From Spirochaeta sp. (GTDB taxonomy: Bacteria > Spirochaetota > Spirochaetia > DSM-27196 > Alkalispirochaetaceae), in contig SKHA01000302.1 of assembly GCA_007117185.1 (NCBI GenBank), positions 1 through 23,334 of the forward strand: DNA of 23,334 nt. Direction: 5' to 3'. Both the position numbers and the translations under genes were made by a program. Of the stretch, positions 7,423 to 14,487 are shown one piece after another. A model generated the notes under the pieces. That model did not search any database. It saw only the letters and a program-made list of their open reading frames with translations, and had not been told where the DNA came from. Within the stretch, counting starts at the first letter, position 1. Each line of letters begins with the position of its first letter.

Positions 7423-9005
7423 GAAAACTCCTGTCCTTCGTAGCGTAACATCAATCCGACAAACATACTCGACAATAACACAATCGCGGCGGCGTAGGGA
7501 GCCGCTTCGGCAAGCATTCCCTCGGACGTCCTGGAAAAGACGGCAACACTGAGGGTAGTGAATCCCGTTGGTGCCAGCAGAAAGGCGATGGGCAGTTCCT
7601 TCATGGCCATGACGAAGACCAGAGTGAGAGATGCGAATATCCCCTTCCGCAGGATCGGCAGAACTGTCAGCAGGAACGCTGGAACCGGTCCACGGCCGGT
7701 ACTGCGGGCGGCCTCTTCGAGGCGTCTCGGTGCCAGCATGAGGGCGCTGCGTATCGGTCCCATCGCCAGGGCCAGAAAGTTCAGACTATAGGTAAATACC
7801 AGCAGGGTGAGGCTTTGATAGAGCCAGGGAACCGCCCGGAGGGAGAAGAACACCATCGCCAGGGCCAGCGCCAGGGGAGGCACGGCGTAGCCTATGTAGA
7901 CGGAACGTTCTGCCAGTCGTGCGATCCGTGATGGAAAGCGCGTACGCAGGTAGGCCACCGGAAGCACCATCACGACGGCCACGAGGGCCGCTGGGAGCGC
8001 TGCCGCGACGCTGTTTGCGAAGAAACCGGCTACACGATGCAGCACCGGCAGGGGAGAGCGCAAGGTCATCCAGTAGATCAGGGTGAGTACCGGCAGTCCC
8101 AGGGACGCTGCAACGACTGCTGTCACAAAAAATAGAGCAGGGATCAACCAGGGGCCGCGGGGTGTAATGGCAGTTCGTCGGGCTACACCGGACCCAACCC
8201 GGGCAACGTAGCGCGAGCGGAGAAAGTGTGCCTCCAGCCACAGGGGACCGGCTGTGAGCCCTACCAGGATCAGGGCCAATGCCGCAGCGTATACCCGGTC
8301 GAAGGCGGCTGCGTATTGCGTATAGATGGCGTAGCTGAACACTTCATAGCGCATGAGAGCGACCGCTCCGAAGTCTCCCAGGGTGTATAGCGTCACGATC
8401 ACCCATCCGGCAACCAGTCCCGGGGAGATCAGAGGGATGATGACTTTCAAAAAGACCTGAGCTGGGCCGTAGCCGATGCTGCGAGCTGATTCTTCCGTCC
8501 CTGGGTCCAGAGAGAGCAACGCCGATCTTGTGTTGAGGAAGATGTAGGGGAATGCGTACAACGAGAGAGCCCATGATGCGCCGTGGAGACCCCCTGGCCT
8601 GGAAACTGAGAGGCCCAGCATCGCGAGGAGCCCCGAGTTTCCCCCCAGACTGAGCAGGGCGTGTGCCATAACATATCCTGGAATGGCGAGCGGCATGACT
8701 GCCAGAAAGGTGACCAGTCGGCGGCCAGGAAGGTCGGTTCGTACCGTCAACCAGGCAAGGGGCACGCCAATGGCAGTGGAAAGGACCAGTACGTAGGCGG
8801 TGAGGGCAAGGGTGTTCAACAGTAGTTGGAGGGTGCGAGGCCGGAAGAGCAGCTCCCGCAGTAACGCGCTGTCAGCCTCGGCTGTTCGCAGCAGGAGATA
8901 CCAGAGGGGAATCACCATAGCCAGCGCAATCAGGACGGGTGGTAACAGAAGGAGGCGCGGAACTCTCAGGTTTCCGCGCCGCTTCAGAAGAAGGTTAGTT
9001 GACAC
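7419..9005 (-). CDS. fbpB: Ferric-iron ABC transporter, fused permease
   Basis: The 528-residue inner-membrane protein is a tandem permease with about twelve hydrophobic segments, as in FbpB and ThiP. Both halves carry the cytoplasmic EAA loop that contacts the ATPase: EESARSIGYGPAQVFLKVII in the first half and EEAARSTGRGPVPAFLLTVL in the second. It forms the channel that takes iron released by FbpA. The start is GTG at 9005 with only a weak ribosome-binding site. The gene follows the fbpA stop after 15 bases and overlaps fbpC by four bases, so the three genes form one operon. Confidence 0.92.
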   Translation of the reverse strand: MSTNLLLKRRGNLRVPRLLLLPPVLIALAMVIPLWYLLLRTAEADSALLRELLFRPRTLQLLLNTLALTAYVLVLSTAIGVPLAWLTVRTDLPGRRLVTFLAVMPLAIPGYVMAHALLSLGGNSGLLAMLGLSVSRPGGLHGASWALSLYAFPYIFLNTRSALLSLDPGTEESARSIGYGPAQVFLKVIIPLISPGLVAGWVIVTLYTLGDFGAVALMRYEVFSYAIYTQYAAAFDRVYAAALALILVGLTAGPLWLEAHFLRSRYVARVGSGVARRTAITPRGPWLIPALFFVTAVVAASLGLPVLTLIYWMTLRSPLPVLHRVAGFFANSVAAALPAALVAVVMVLPVAYLRTRFPSRIARLAERSVYIGYAVPPLALALAMVFFSLRAVPWLYQSLTLLVFTYSLNFLALAMGPIRSALMLAPRRLEEAARSTGRGPVPAFLLTVLPILRKGIFASLTLVFVMAMKELPIAFLLAPTGFTTLSVAVFSRTSEGMLAEAAPYAAAIVLLSSMFVGLMLRYEGQEFS

Positions 9006-9020
9006 AGCCAGTCAAGAATA

Positions 9021-10034
9021 TTACAGCGCCCCTGCGCTGCGCAACAGTGAAAGGGTTGCTTCCAGGTCCTCCAGGGTATCCAGGTCGACCTCCGGAGTGA
9101 TATCCAGGAGTTGGTCATACCGAACCAGTTGGGGGTTCATCTCTACTGTGTCAACGACGGGGTACTCGAATATTTCGGTGGTGAAATACTGCTGGGCAAC
9201 AGACGAGAGCAGGAAGCGGATGAACTGAAGAGCACCGTCGGGGTTGGTCGACGTCTTGAGTACCCCAGCTCCGGCTACGTTCACCAGGTTGCCCGTATCG
9301 TTTGCTTCGAAGAACGTCTGCCTGACAGGGTACGCCGGGTCTGCAGCGAGGAAGCGGAGAAGGTAGTAATTGTTGGTGATCCCCATGGCGACCTCTCCGG
9401 CGGCGATCGCTTCAACGATCGACGTGTTATTGCGGTAGATCTGCACATCGTTCGCCAGCATGTCCCTGATCCAGCGGGAGGTTGTTTCGTCACCGTGGAC
9501 CACCCGCATTGCAGTGACAAACGCCTGGAAGGAGCCGTTTGTGGGTGCCCACGCTACATTGCCACGGTACTTCTCGGCGGTCAGATCGAAGACACTTGTT
9601 GGCAGGTCATTCTCTGGGATGCTTCGCGGATCGAATGCGAGTACCCGGGCGCGCCCGCTGGTAGCAACCCAGTTGCCCGTACTGTTCCGGTATATTTGCG
9701 GTATCCCTGCCAGGATATCCTCTGGCAGATCAGCCAGGAGATCTGCTCGGGAGAGTGCTCCCAGCGCACCACCATCCTGTCCCCAGAACACGTCCGCCGG
9801 CGATCGGGCACCCTCCTCTTGCAGCAGAACCGCCAGCTCGGCGGTACCGCCATAACGGACTTGAACGCGGATTCCCGTCTCCTCCTCAAACCGCTCCACC
9901 AGAGGTTGGACCAGGCTTTCCCCACGCCCGGAATAGAGGGTGATGGTACTCGCATCACTTTCTCTCGCCCCGGAAGCGTAAACCCCGGAAGTAAGGACGA
10001 GCGCGAACGTGACAAACAGAACCGGTATACGCAT
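9021..10034 (-). CDS. fbpA: Periplasmic ferric-iron-binding protein
   Basis: This solute-binding protein captures Fe(III) outside the inner membrane and hands it to FbpB. From the ATG at 10034 it has 337 residues. It begins with a signal peptide (about 1-20, cleaved near YAS-GARES) without a lipobox cysteine. The mature part starts with ITLYSGRGE, typical of the FbpA/FutA family. The adjacent Tyr223-Tyr224 in ITNNYYLLRFL match the tyrosine pair that binds iron in this family. The frame is open back to 10208, but 10034 is preferred because of the signal peptide and the strong AAGGAG site seven bases upstream. It is the first gene of the fbpABC operon and is expected to be repressed by iron, though no classical Fur box was recognised. 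Confidence 0.93.
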   Translation of the reverse strand: MRIPVLFVTFALVLTSGVYASGARESDASTITLYSGRGESLVQPLVERFEEETGIRVQVRYGGTAELAVLLQEEGARSPADVFWGQDGGALGALSRADLLADLPEDILAGIPQIYRNSTGNWVATSGRARVLAFDPRSIPENDLPTSVFDLTAEKYRGNVAWAPTNGSFQAFVTAMRVVHGDETTSRWIRDMLANDVQIYRNNTSIVEAIAAGEVAMGITNNYYLLRFLAADPAYPVRQTFFEANDTGNLVNVAGAGVLKTSTNPDGALQFIRFLLSSVAQQYFTTEIFEYPVVDTVEMNPQLVRYDQLLDITPEVDLDTLEDLEATLSLLRSAGAL

Positions 10035-10056
10035 ATCGTCTCCTTGAAGGAAATAT

Positions 10057-10068
10057 TTCTGATCAGAA
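10057..10068. promoter_or_regulatory. 12-bp palindrome at the fbp transcription start (operator candidate)
   Basis: TTCTGATCAGAA is a perfect palindrome beginning at the end of the -10 hexamer and covering the predicted start. A repressor bound here would block transcription. It does not match the GATAAT-type Fur box or the GTAAT-N-ATTAC boxes upstream of the regulator gene at 11577. Confidence 0.4.
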
Positions 10069-10096
10069 CGGTAGCATAGGAAAAACTTAGTGTCAA
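10068..10096 (-). promoter_or_regulatory. Predicted fbpABC promoter
   Basis: On the minus strand a consensus TTGACA (10096 to 10091) and TACCGT (10073 to 10068) are separated by exactly 17 bases. The start is expected near 10061. That gives a leader of about 27 bases holding the AAGGAG site of fbpA. The promoter lies within 30 bases of the left IS end. Confidence 0.65.
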
Positions 10097-10124
10097 CAAC
10101 AAAAGTTAAGAGAGGCAAACATCT

Positions 10125-10147
10125 GCGGTAAACACCAGCGTGTTGAA
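10125..10147 (+). repeat. Left terminal inverted repeat of the IS
   Basis: It begins GCGGTAAACACCAGC and ends TGTTGAA. It pairs with 11483-11505 with mismatches at positions 8, 14 and 16. Confidence 0.85.
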
Positions 10148-10175
10148 GAAGCCACAGCATCACCTGTGACAGTAA

Positions 10176-10181
10176 TATAAT
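10176..10181 (+). promoter_or_regulatory. Possible -10 element for the transposase
   Basis: A perfect TATAAT lies 86 bases before the transposase start inside the IS. No convincing -35 hexamer is at the proper distance, so the call is weak. Confidence 0.25.
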
Positions 10182-10267
10182 AGGAGGCTTCAGTTTTCTT
10201 TGCAGCATCTTGACGCTGGAGAATACCCATCCTCCCTCACACTTGTACCATCTGAAGGAGAGTTGTC

Positions 10268-11446
10268 ATGTGTCCCAGCTACTGCCCCAACCCAACCTGC
10301 CCCAACCACCACAGCCCCCATGGTCGATGGCTTTCCCGCTACGGTTTCTACCACACCGACGCTCACGGCGCTGTCCAGCGGTATATCTGCAGAGCCTGCA
10401 AGAAGACAGTCAGCACCCAAAGCGAATCAGTGCACTACTTCGCAAAACGTCGTCTTCCCCTGCGTGCTGTTGCCGCCACTCTGACCGGCTGCTCTTTGCG
10501 TGAAGTAGCCCGACGCTACCGGGTCACCCCGACGGCGATTCGCAACGCGGTCTTTCGCATCGGACGCCAGTCGATGGCCGCACAGATGCACCTATTGTGG
10601 GCAATGAAGGATCGACAGCGGGTGGTCTACGATGGCCTCAGATCATTTATCACCAGTCAAGACTATCCCTGTGATATCACCACCGCAATCGATGGAGATA
10701 GTGAGACGATCCTGACGATGGTGCATTCGATTATGCGCCGCGGAGGGAAGATGAGTGCGCGGCAACGGGATCGCATTACCCGGAAGTATGCCCTGTGGCA
10801 GCCGCAGGAAGGGTCAATGACGCGGGATATCCGTTTGCTGACACAGGAGATATGGGGATATCTGGCTGTGCGGGGATCACAGCAGGCGATCGTGGATACG
10901 GACCGGCACTTCATGTACCACAACGTGATGGAAGAAAGCCCGGTGGCAGTACATCTTGGGAAGGCAGGGCGGGTCATGCACCGGAGGACCTCGGCGAAGC
11001 TACCGCGGACGCGGCAGAATCCGCTGTTCCCGGCGAACTACGTGGATCTTCTGTTACGCCACCGAGAGAAGGAACATACCCGGGAGACTATAGCCTTTGG
11101 GCGGCATGCGGTGGTGCAAATGCATCGGGCCTGGATATTTGCCTGGGATCATAACGGGATGAGGGAGTATCGGGTACGGCATCCAGAGTGGGGTGTTCGG
11201 AGTCAGACAGTGATTGACGATAAGCGGGTGATCGGTAGGATGAATCGGCAGTTTTACCAGCGGCGGATCCGACTGGCTGGGGTGGGAGTGCCGTACTCTA
11301 TGCGGCAGGTGTGGGAGGGAAAGGTTGCCAGTCCACCGGTGAAGTGGAGGAAGGGAGGTGTGGATGCGCCGTGGAGCATGGTACGGATACCAGCGTACGC
11401 GCTGCGGGATCTGGCGCAGGGGGAGGTGAGCCCGGCACCACTGTAG
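10268..11446 (+). CDS. IS transposase (zinc ribbon, HTH, DDE-type core)
   Basis: The 392-residue protein is the transposase of the surrounding element. The N-terminus holds a zinc ribbon with Cys2, Cys6 and Cys11 and the CRAC pair Cys41/Cys44. A helix-turn-helix follows at about 72-98 (TGCSLREVARRYRVTPTAIR). This recalls IS1 InsA and similar zinc-ribbon transposases. The catalytic part shows YDGLRSF with Asp122, IVDTDRHF with Asp210/Asp212, and HTRETIAFGRH with Glu273, plausible DDE residues. The YDG-x2-(S/T)F signature occurs in a family often annotated only as transposase. The ATG has a good AAGGAG site. The frame is unbroken and the catalytic residues are in place, so the enzyme may be active. 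Confidence 0.85.
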   Translation: MCPSYCPNPTCPNHHSPHGRWLSRYGFYHTDAHGAVQRYICRACKKTVSTQSESVHYFAKRRLPLRAVAATLTGCSLREVARRYRVTPTAIRNAVFRIGRQSMAAQMHLLWAMKDRQRVVYDGLRSFITSQDYPCDITTAIDGDSETILTMVHSIMRRGGKMSARQRDRITRKYALWQPQEGSMTRDIRLLTQEIWGYLAVRGSQQAIVDTDRHFMYHNVMEESPVAVHLGKAGRVMHRRTSAKLPRTRQNPLFPANYVDLLLRHREKEHTRETIAFGRHAVVQMHRAWIFAWDHNGMREYRVRHPEWGVRSQTVIDDKRVIGRMNRQFYQRRIRLAGVGVPYSMRQVWEGKVASPPVKWRKGGVDAPWSMVRIPAYALRDLAQGEVSPAPL

Positions 11447-11482
11447 CTACCGCCGTTGCCAGCGGCCTCAGGGTGGCAACTT

Positions 11483-11505
11483 TTCAACAGGGTGGTGCTT
11501 ACCGC
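11483..11505 (-). repeat. Right terminal inverted repeat of the IS
   Basis: Read on the minus strand it begins GCGGTAAGCACCACC and ends TGTTGAA, matching the left end at 20 of 23 positions. Confidence 0.85.
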
Positions 11506-11530
11506 CCGTTGACCTTCTTTCCCTTTATGT

Positions 11531-11558
11531 GTAATCATTGTTAAGTAGTAATCATTAC
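11531..11558. promoter_or_regulatory. Tandem Fur-family operator-like boxes
   Basis: GTAATCATT occurs at 11531-11539 and again at 11548-11556, 17 bases apart. The second copy is part of a perfect palindrome GTAAT-C-ATTAC (11548-11558). This is the core of the 7-1-7 boxes bound by Fur, Zur and PerR proteins, closest to the Bacillus Zur core. Two promoters are possible. TTGACC (11509-11514) with TAATCA (11532-11537) puts the first box over the -10. TTGTTA (11538-11543) with TAAAAC (11561-11566) puts the second box in the spacer. Either layout suits autorepression by the adjacent Fur-family gene. Confidence 0.6.
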
Positions 11559-11576
11559 AGTAAAACAGAGAAAAAT

Positions 11577-12068
11577 ATGAAGAATAGAATCGACGACGAG
11601 ACGGGAAGACTCTCACGGCGGCTCATCGATGGTTTGAAGGAAGCGGGTTTGCGGATTACGCCGCAAAGAATCTGGGTGTGTCAGGAGCTTGCCCGTCGGG
11701 AAGATCACCCTACTGCACAGACGCTCCACGAAACACTGCACCAGCGGTATCCGTCGTTAAGCCTCACCACTGTCTACCAGACTTTGGACTCTCTGATGAG
11801 GATTGGTACGATAACCAGTTTAGGGACCGCCGGTGATGAAGCGGTTCATTATGAGGTGAATACCGGTCCCCATGTGAATCTTGCCTGTCTGACCTGTCAT
11901 CGAATTTGTGATCTGCACAGTAAGACCGTCAGTCTTCTCGAGCAGGAAGTGCAGGACGCGATCGGCTCTCGTGTTCTTAGCGGGCGGGTCGTGTATTACA
12001 GCGAGTGCCTGGAAGACTCGGACCCCGGCAGATGTGTCTGGAACAGGAAGGAAGGCAATGAAAACTGA
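11577..12068 (+). CDS. Fur-family metalloregulator, PerR-like
   Basis: This is a cytoplasmic winged-helix repressor that uses a metal ion as co-repressor. The 163-residue protein has the family signatures LRITPQR (25-31), His44 in DHPTA and LTTVYQTLDSL (63-73). Aligned by eye with Bacillus PerR, the regulatory metal ligands are His44, Glu93, His99 and Asp112. Asn101 stands where PerR has His93. The structural zinc site is Cys104-x2-Cys107, with Cys144 and Cys153 spaced x8 instead of x2. The frame is open back to a TTG at 11538, but the ATG at 11577 matches the family start; its ribosome-binding site is weak (GAGAAA). The gene overlaps the P1B-4 ATPase by 11 bases. PerR controls a P1B-4 iron exporter in Bacillus, so a PerR- or Fur-like role fits best. 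Zur-like sensing cannot be excluded. Confidence 0.85.
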   Translation: MKNRIDDETGRLSRRLIDGLKEAGLRITPQRIWVCQELARREDHPTAQTLHETLHQRYPSLSLTTVYQTLDSLMRIGTITSLGTAGDEAVHYEVNTGPHVNLACLTCHRICDLHSKTVSLLEQEVQDAIGSRVLSGRVVYYSECLEDSDPGRCVWNRKEGNEN

Positions 12069-14487
12069 AGAGAACAGGACCGAGATGATCTGTCCGGTAC
12101 CGGTAGAAGAGCGCTGTTGCTGCGTCACGCTCTATCGCGCGATGGAGAATAACCCGGCGATCGTGAAGATAGCCTACGATACTGCTACTGCCGCGCTCGA
12201 TATCGAGCATTCCGTGGGGGCTCCGCCTGTGGAAACGGCGATGGATGAATTGATCCATTCTCTCTCTGAGCGACGCGCAGTATGTCGCGACCGAGATGCC
12301 CGGGGCTTGCGTCGCGGGTGCGGCTACTGCGTGCAACAGCTCAAGAAGAGTCAACAGAACAGCCACGCCGCGGTGACCTGCGACTCAGTCGCCTGCACAG
12401 CGCTTTCGCTTCTCGAGCGCGACGCGGTTCAGTTCCACGGTGGTGTGATGACACTGGAGAGCCCACACCAGAAGGGTTCCACCGAAGCAGCGACGACCAC
12501 CGTGACCAGAAAAACGATAGACCCTCCCCAACGAGCGCTTGAGCAGGCTGCAGTCACCGCGTCCCCCAATCTCCTGCGGCGGCTCTTTTCCGAGCCCGCT
12601 CTTGTCGCTGTCACCCTGCTGGCGTTGATCGTCGGGGCCATACTGGAACGAACGCTGGGGCTGGCTACCGCGCCCACCATTGGTGTCTATCTGTTGGGGT
12701 ACCTCAGTGGAGGCTATTTCGGACTGCGCGCCGGAATGGAAAGCCTGCGCGAACACAAGATCGACATCGACCTGTTGATGATCCTGGCGGCGCTTGGAGC
12801 GGCGGCGATCGGCGCCCCCTTTGAGGGTGTGCTTTTGTTGTTTCTCTTCTCTCTGTCGAATGTACTGCAGGATTTTGCCCTCGATCGTACCCGCAACGCC
12901 ATTCGCTCCCTCAGTCGACTGCGTCCGGAGAGTGCTAACGTTCTCTCCGGTCCCGAGGATACCGAAGGCATGCGTACGCCCGTGGAAGAGATTCACGTGG
13001 ACGATCTGATCCTGGTACGTCCCGGTGACCGCATCCCCCTGGACGGAACTGTTTATTCCGGCAGCAGTGCGGTCGATCAATCCACGATCACCGGTGAGTC
13101 CATGCCCGTCGACCGTAGTCCCGGCGATGACGTTCTGGCTGGAACGATCAACCAGAACGGACGCTTGGTTGTCCAGGTACGCCGCGGCAGCTCCGAGTCC
13201 ACCATCGCCAAGGTGATCAAGATGGTCGAAGAGGCCCGAGAGAATGTAGCCAAAACTGAACGATTTCTGGATGCGTTCGAACAGTACTACGCCATTGGTG
13301 TCATTCTGACAACGATCCTGGTCGGCCTTTTGCCGCCATTTCTCCTGAGTTGGAGCTGGTCCGAAAGCCTTTACAAGGCGATCACCCTCATGGTTGCAGC
13401 CAGTCCATGTGCGTTGATTATCAGCACTCCCGCATCGATTCTTTCAGCAATGGGCAACGGCGCACGTCGGGGCATCCTCTTCAAAGGCGGCGTTCATGTG
13501 GAACAGGCCGCGTTGATTCGAGTCGTTGCCTTCGATAAGACCGGAACCCTCACGGAGGGCAAACCCCGTCTCAGCGACGTTATCGCGATGGCCGGCCTGT
13601 CCGAGGACGACGTTCTGCGAATCGCCGCTGCTCTGGAAGCGGGAAGCGAGCACGTTATCGCCACCGCGATTCGAGAGGGTGCCGCCGAGCGAACTCTTTC
13701 CGTACCCGCTGTGACGGAGTTCAACAGCACATCCGGCGTCGGCGTCAGTGGCATCGTGGAGGGAAGAGAGGTACGCCTCGGGAGTCCACGCCTGCTGGAG
13801 GAAACGTCGGGTAATGCCGTTCCCCATGAACAGGTGAAAGCGGCGCGGGCGGTGCTTCGGGACCTGGAAGAAAAGGCACGCACCGCCGTTGTTCTGCTCC
13901 AGGACGACGGCTCTGTTCTGGGTGTTCTCGCTGTTCAGGATAGAATCCGCAGCGACGCGAGCACCATGATTCGGCATCTGAAGAGGGTCGGCGTTACCCG
14001 GGTGGTTATGCTCACCGGTGACAACCAGCGAACCGCCGAAGCGATCGGCAGGGAAGCGGGGGTCGATGAGGTGTTTGCGGAGCTTCTCCCGGGGGAAAAA
14101 CTGGATACAATTCAGCGTATCGAGAAGCGCTACGGCCCTACCGCTATGGTTGGCGACGGTGTCAACGATGCACCGGCCCTCGCCGGAGCCCGCCTGGGAA
14201 TTGCCATGGGAGCCGCCGGGACCGATGTTGCCCTGGAGACAGCAGACGTGGTTCTCCTCTCAGATGACCTGGGAAAACTCCCATACCTCATTGAACTGAG
14301 CAGGCGAACCAGGCGGACCCTGGTGACCAACCTGGCTGTCGCCATGGGATTGATCGCGATGATGGTTGTAGCGATCTATACCATTGATCTGCCACTGCCT
14401 CTGGCGGTTGTCGGGCACGAAGGAGGCACCGTTCTTGTCTCGCTGAACGGGCTGCGTCTGCTCATGTTTCGAGGGTCCCGAGGATGA
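12058..14487 (+). CDS. P1B-4-type metal-efflux ATPase (probable Fe(II)/Co(II) exporter)
   Basis: This inner-membrane P-type ATPase should pump a divalent metal out of the cytoplasm. From the ATG at 12058 it has 809 residues. It shows the actuator TGES (345-348), the SPC transport motif (449-451), the phosphorylation site DKTGT (493-497) and the hinge GDGVNDAP. The last membrane segment carries HEGGT (787-791). SPC plus HEGGT defines subgroup P1B-4 (CoaT, ZosA/PfeT, CtpD), which handles Fe(II), Co(II) or Zn(II). Two points are odd. The nucleotide-domain HP motif reads SEHVIA, so the proline is missing. The first 115 residues hold nine cysteines (12, 20-22, 76, 88, 91, 108, 113) in an HMA-like segment without the usual CxxC loop. 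The start overlaps the regulator gene by 11 bases and has a strong AGGAAGG site. The frame is open back to 11908, but that would run deep into the regulator gene. Confidence 0.92.
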   Translation: MKTEENRTEMICPVPVEERCCCVTLYRAMENNPAIVKIAYDTATAALDIEHSVGAPPVETAMDELIHSLSERRAVCRDRDARGLRRGCGYCVQQLKKSQQNSHAAVTCDSVACTALSLLERDAVQFHGGVMTLESPHQKGSTEAATTTVTRKTIDPPQRALEQAAVTASPNLLRRLFSEPALVAVTLLALIVGAILERTLGLATAPTIGVYLLGYLSGGYFGLRAGMESLREHKIDIDLLMILAALGAAAIGAPFEGVLLLFLFSLSNVLQDFALDRTRNAIRSLSRLRPESANVLSGPEDTEGMRTPVEEIHVDDLILVRPGDRIPLDGTVYSGSSAVDQSTITGESMPVDRSPGDDVLAGTINQNGRLVVQVRRGSSESTIAKVIKMVEEARENVAKTERFLDAFEQYYAIGVILTTILVGLLPPFLLSWSWSESLYKAITLMVAASPCALIISTPASILSAMGNGARRGILFKGGVHVEQAALIRVVAFDKTGTLTEGKPRLSDVIAMAGLSEDDVLRIAAALEAGSEHVIATAIREGAAERTLSVPAVTEFNSTSGVGVSGIVEGREVRLGSPRLLEETSGNAVPHEQVKAARAVLRDLEEKARTAVVLLQDDGSVLGVLAVQDRIRSDASTMIRHLKRVGVTRVVMLTGDNQRTAEAIGREAGVDEVFAELLPGEKLDTIQRIEKRYGPTAMVGDGVNDAPALAGARLGIAMGAAGTDVALETADVVLLSDDLGKLPYLIELSRRTRRTLVTNLAVAMGLIAMMVVAIYTIDLPLPLAVVGHEGGTVLVSLNGLRLLMFRGSRG

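Larger units (their letters stand above)
10125..11505 (+). mobile_element. Insertion sequence, about 1.38 kb
   Basis: The element is bounded by imperfect inverted repeats at 10125-10147 and 11483-11505, with 20 of 23 positions matching. It encloses one transposase gene on the plus strand. Similarity of the ends continues inward after a two-base gap (shared GCCAC). No target-site duplication is visible: the outer flanks (CAAACATCT on the left, CCGTTGACC on the right) do not match. The insertion is therefore old, or the flanks have changed by recombination. I cannot name the IS family with certainty. Confidence 0.85.

Noticed and set aside
6688..7443. Open frame of 251 codons opposite fbpC
   Set aside because: Antisense shadow of a conserved ABC ATPase; low-complexity product.
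9111..10079. Open frame of 322 codons on the plus strand opposite fbpA
   Set aside because: It has no recognisable domain and fully overlaps fbpA, whose signal peptide, ribosome-binding site and iron ligands are clear.
11450..11466. Small hairpin after the transposase stop (GCCG with CGGC)
   Set aside because: The stem has only four to five pairs and no T-tract follows.
12385..13080. Open frame of 231 codons opposite the P1B-4 ATPase
   Set aside because: Arg/Gly/Gln-rich antisense product without family features.
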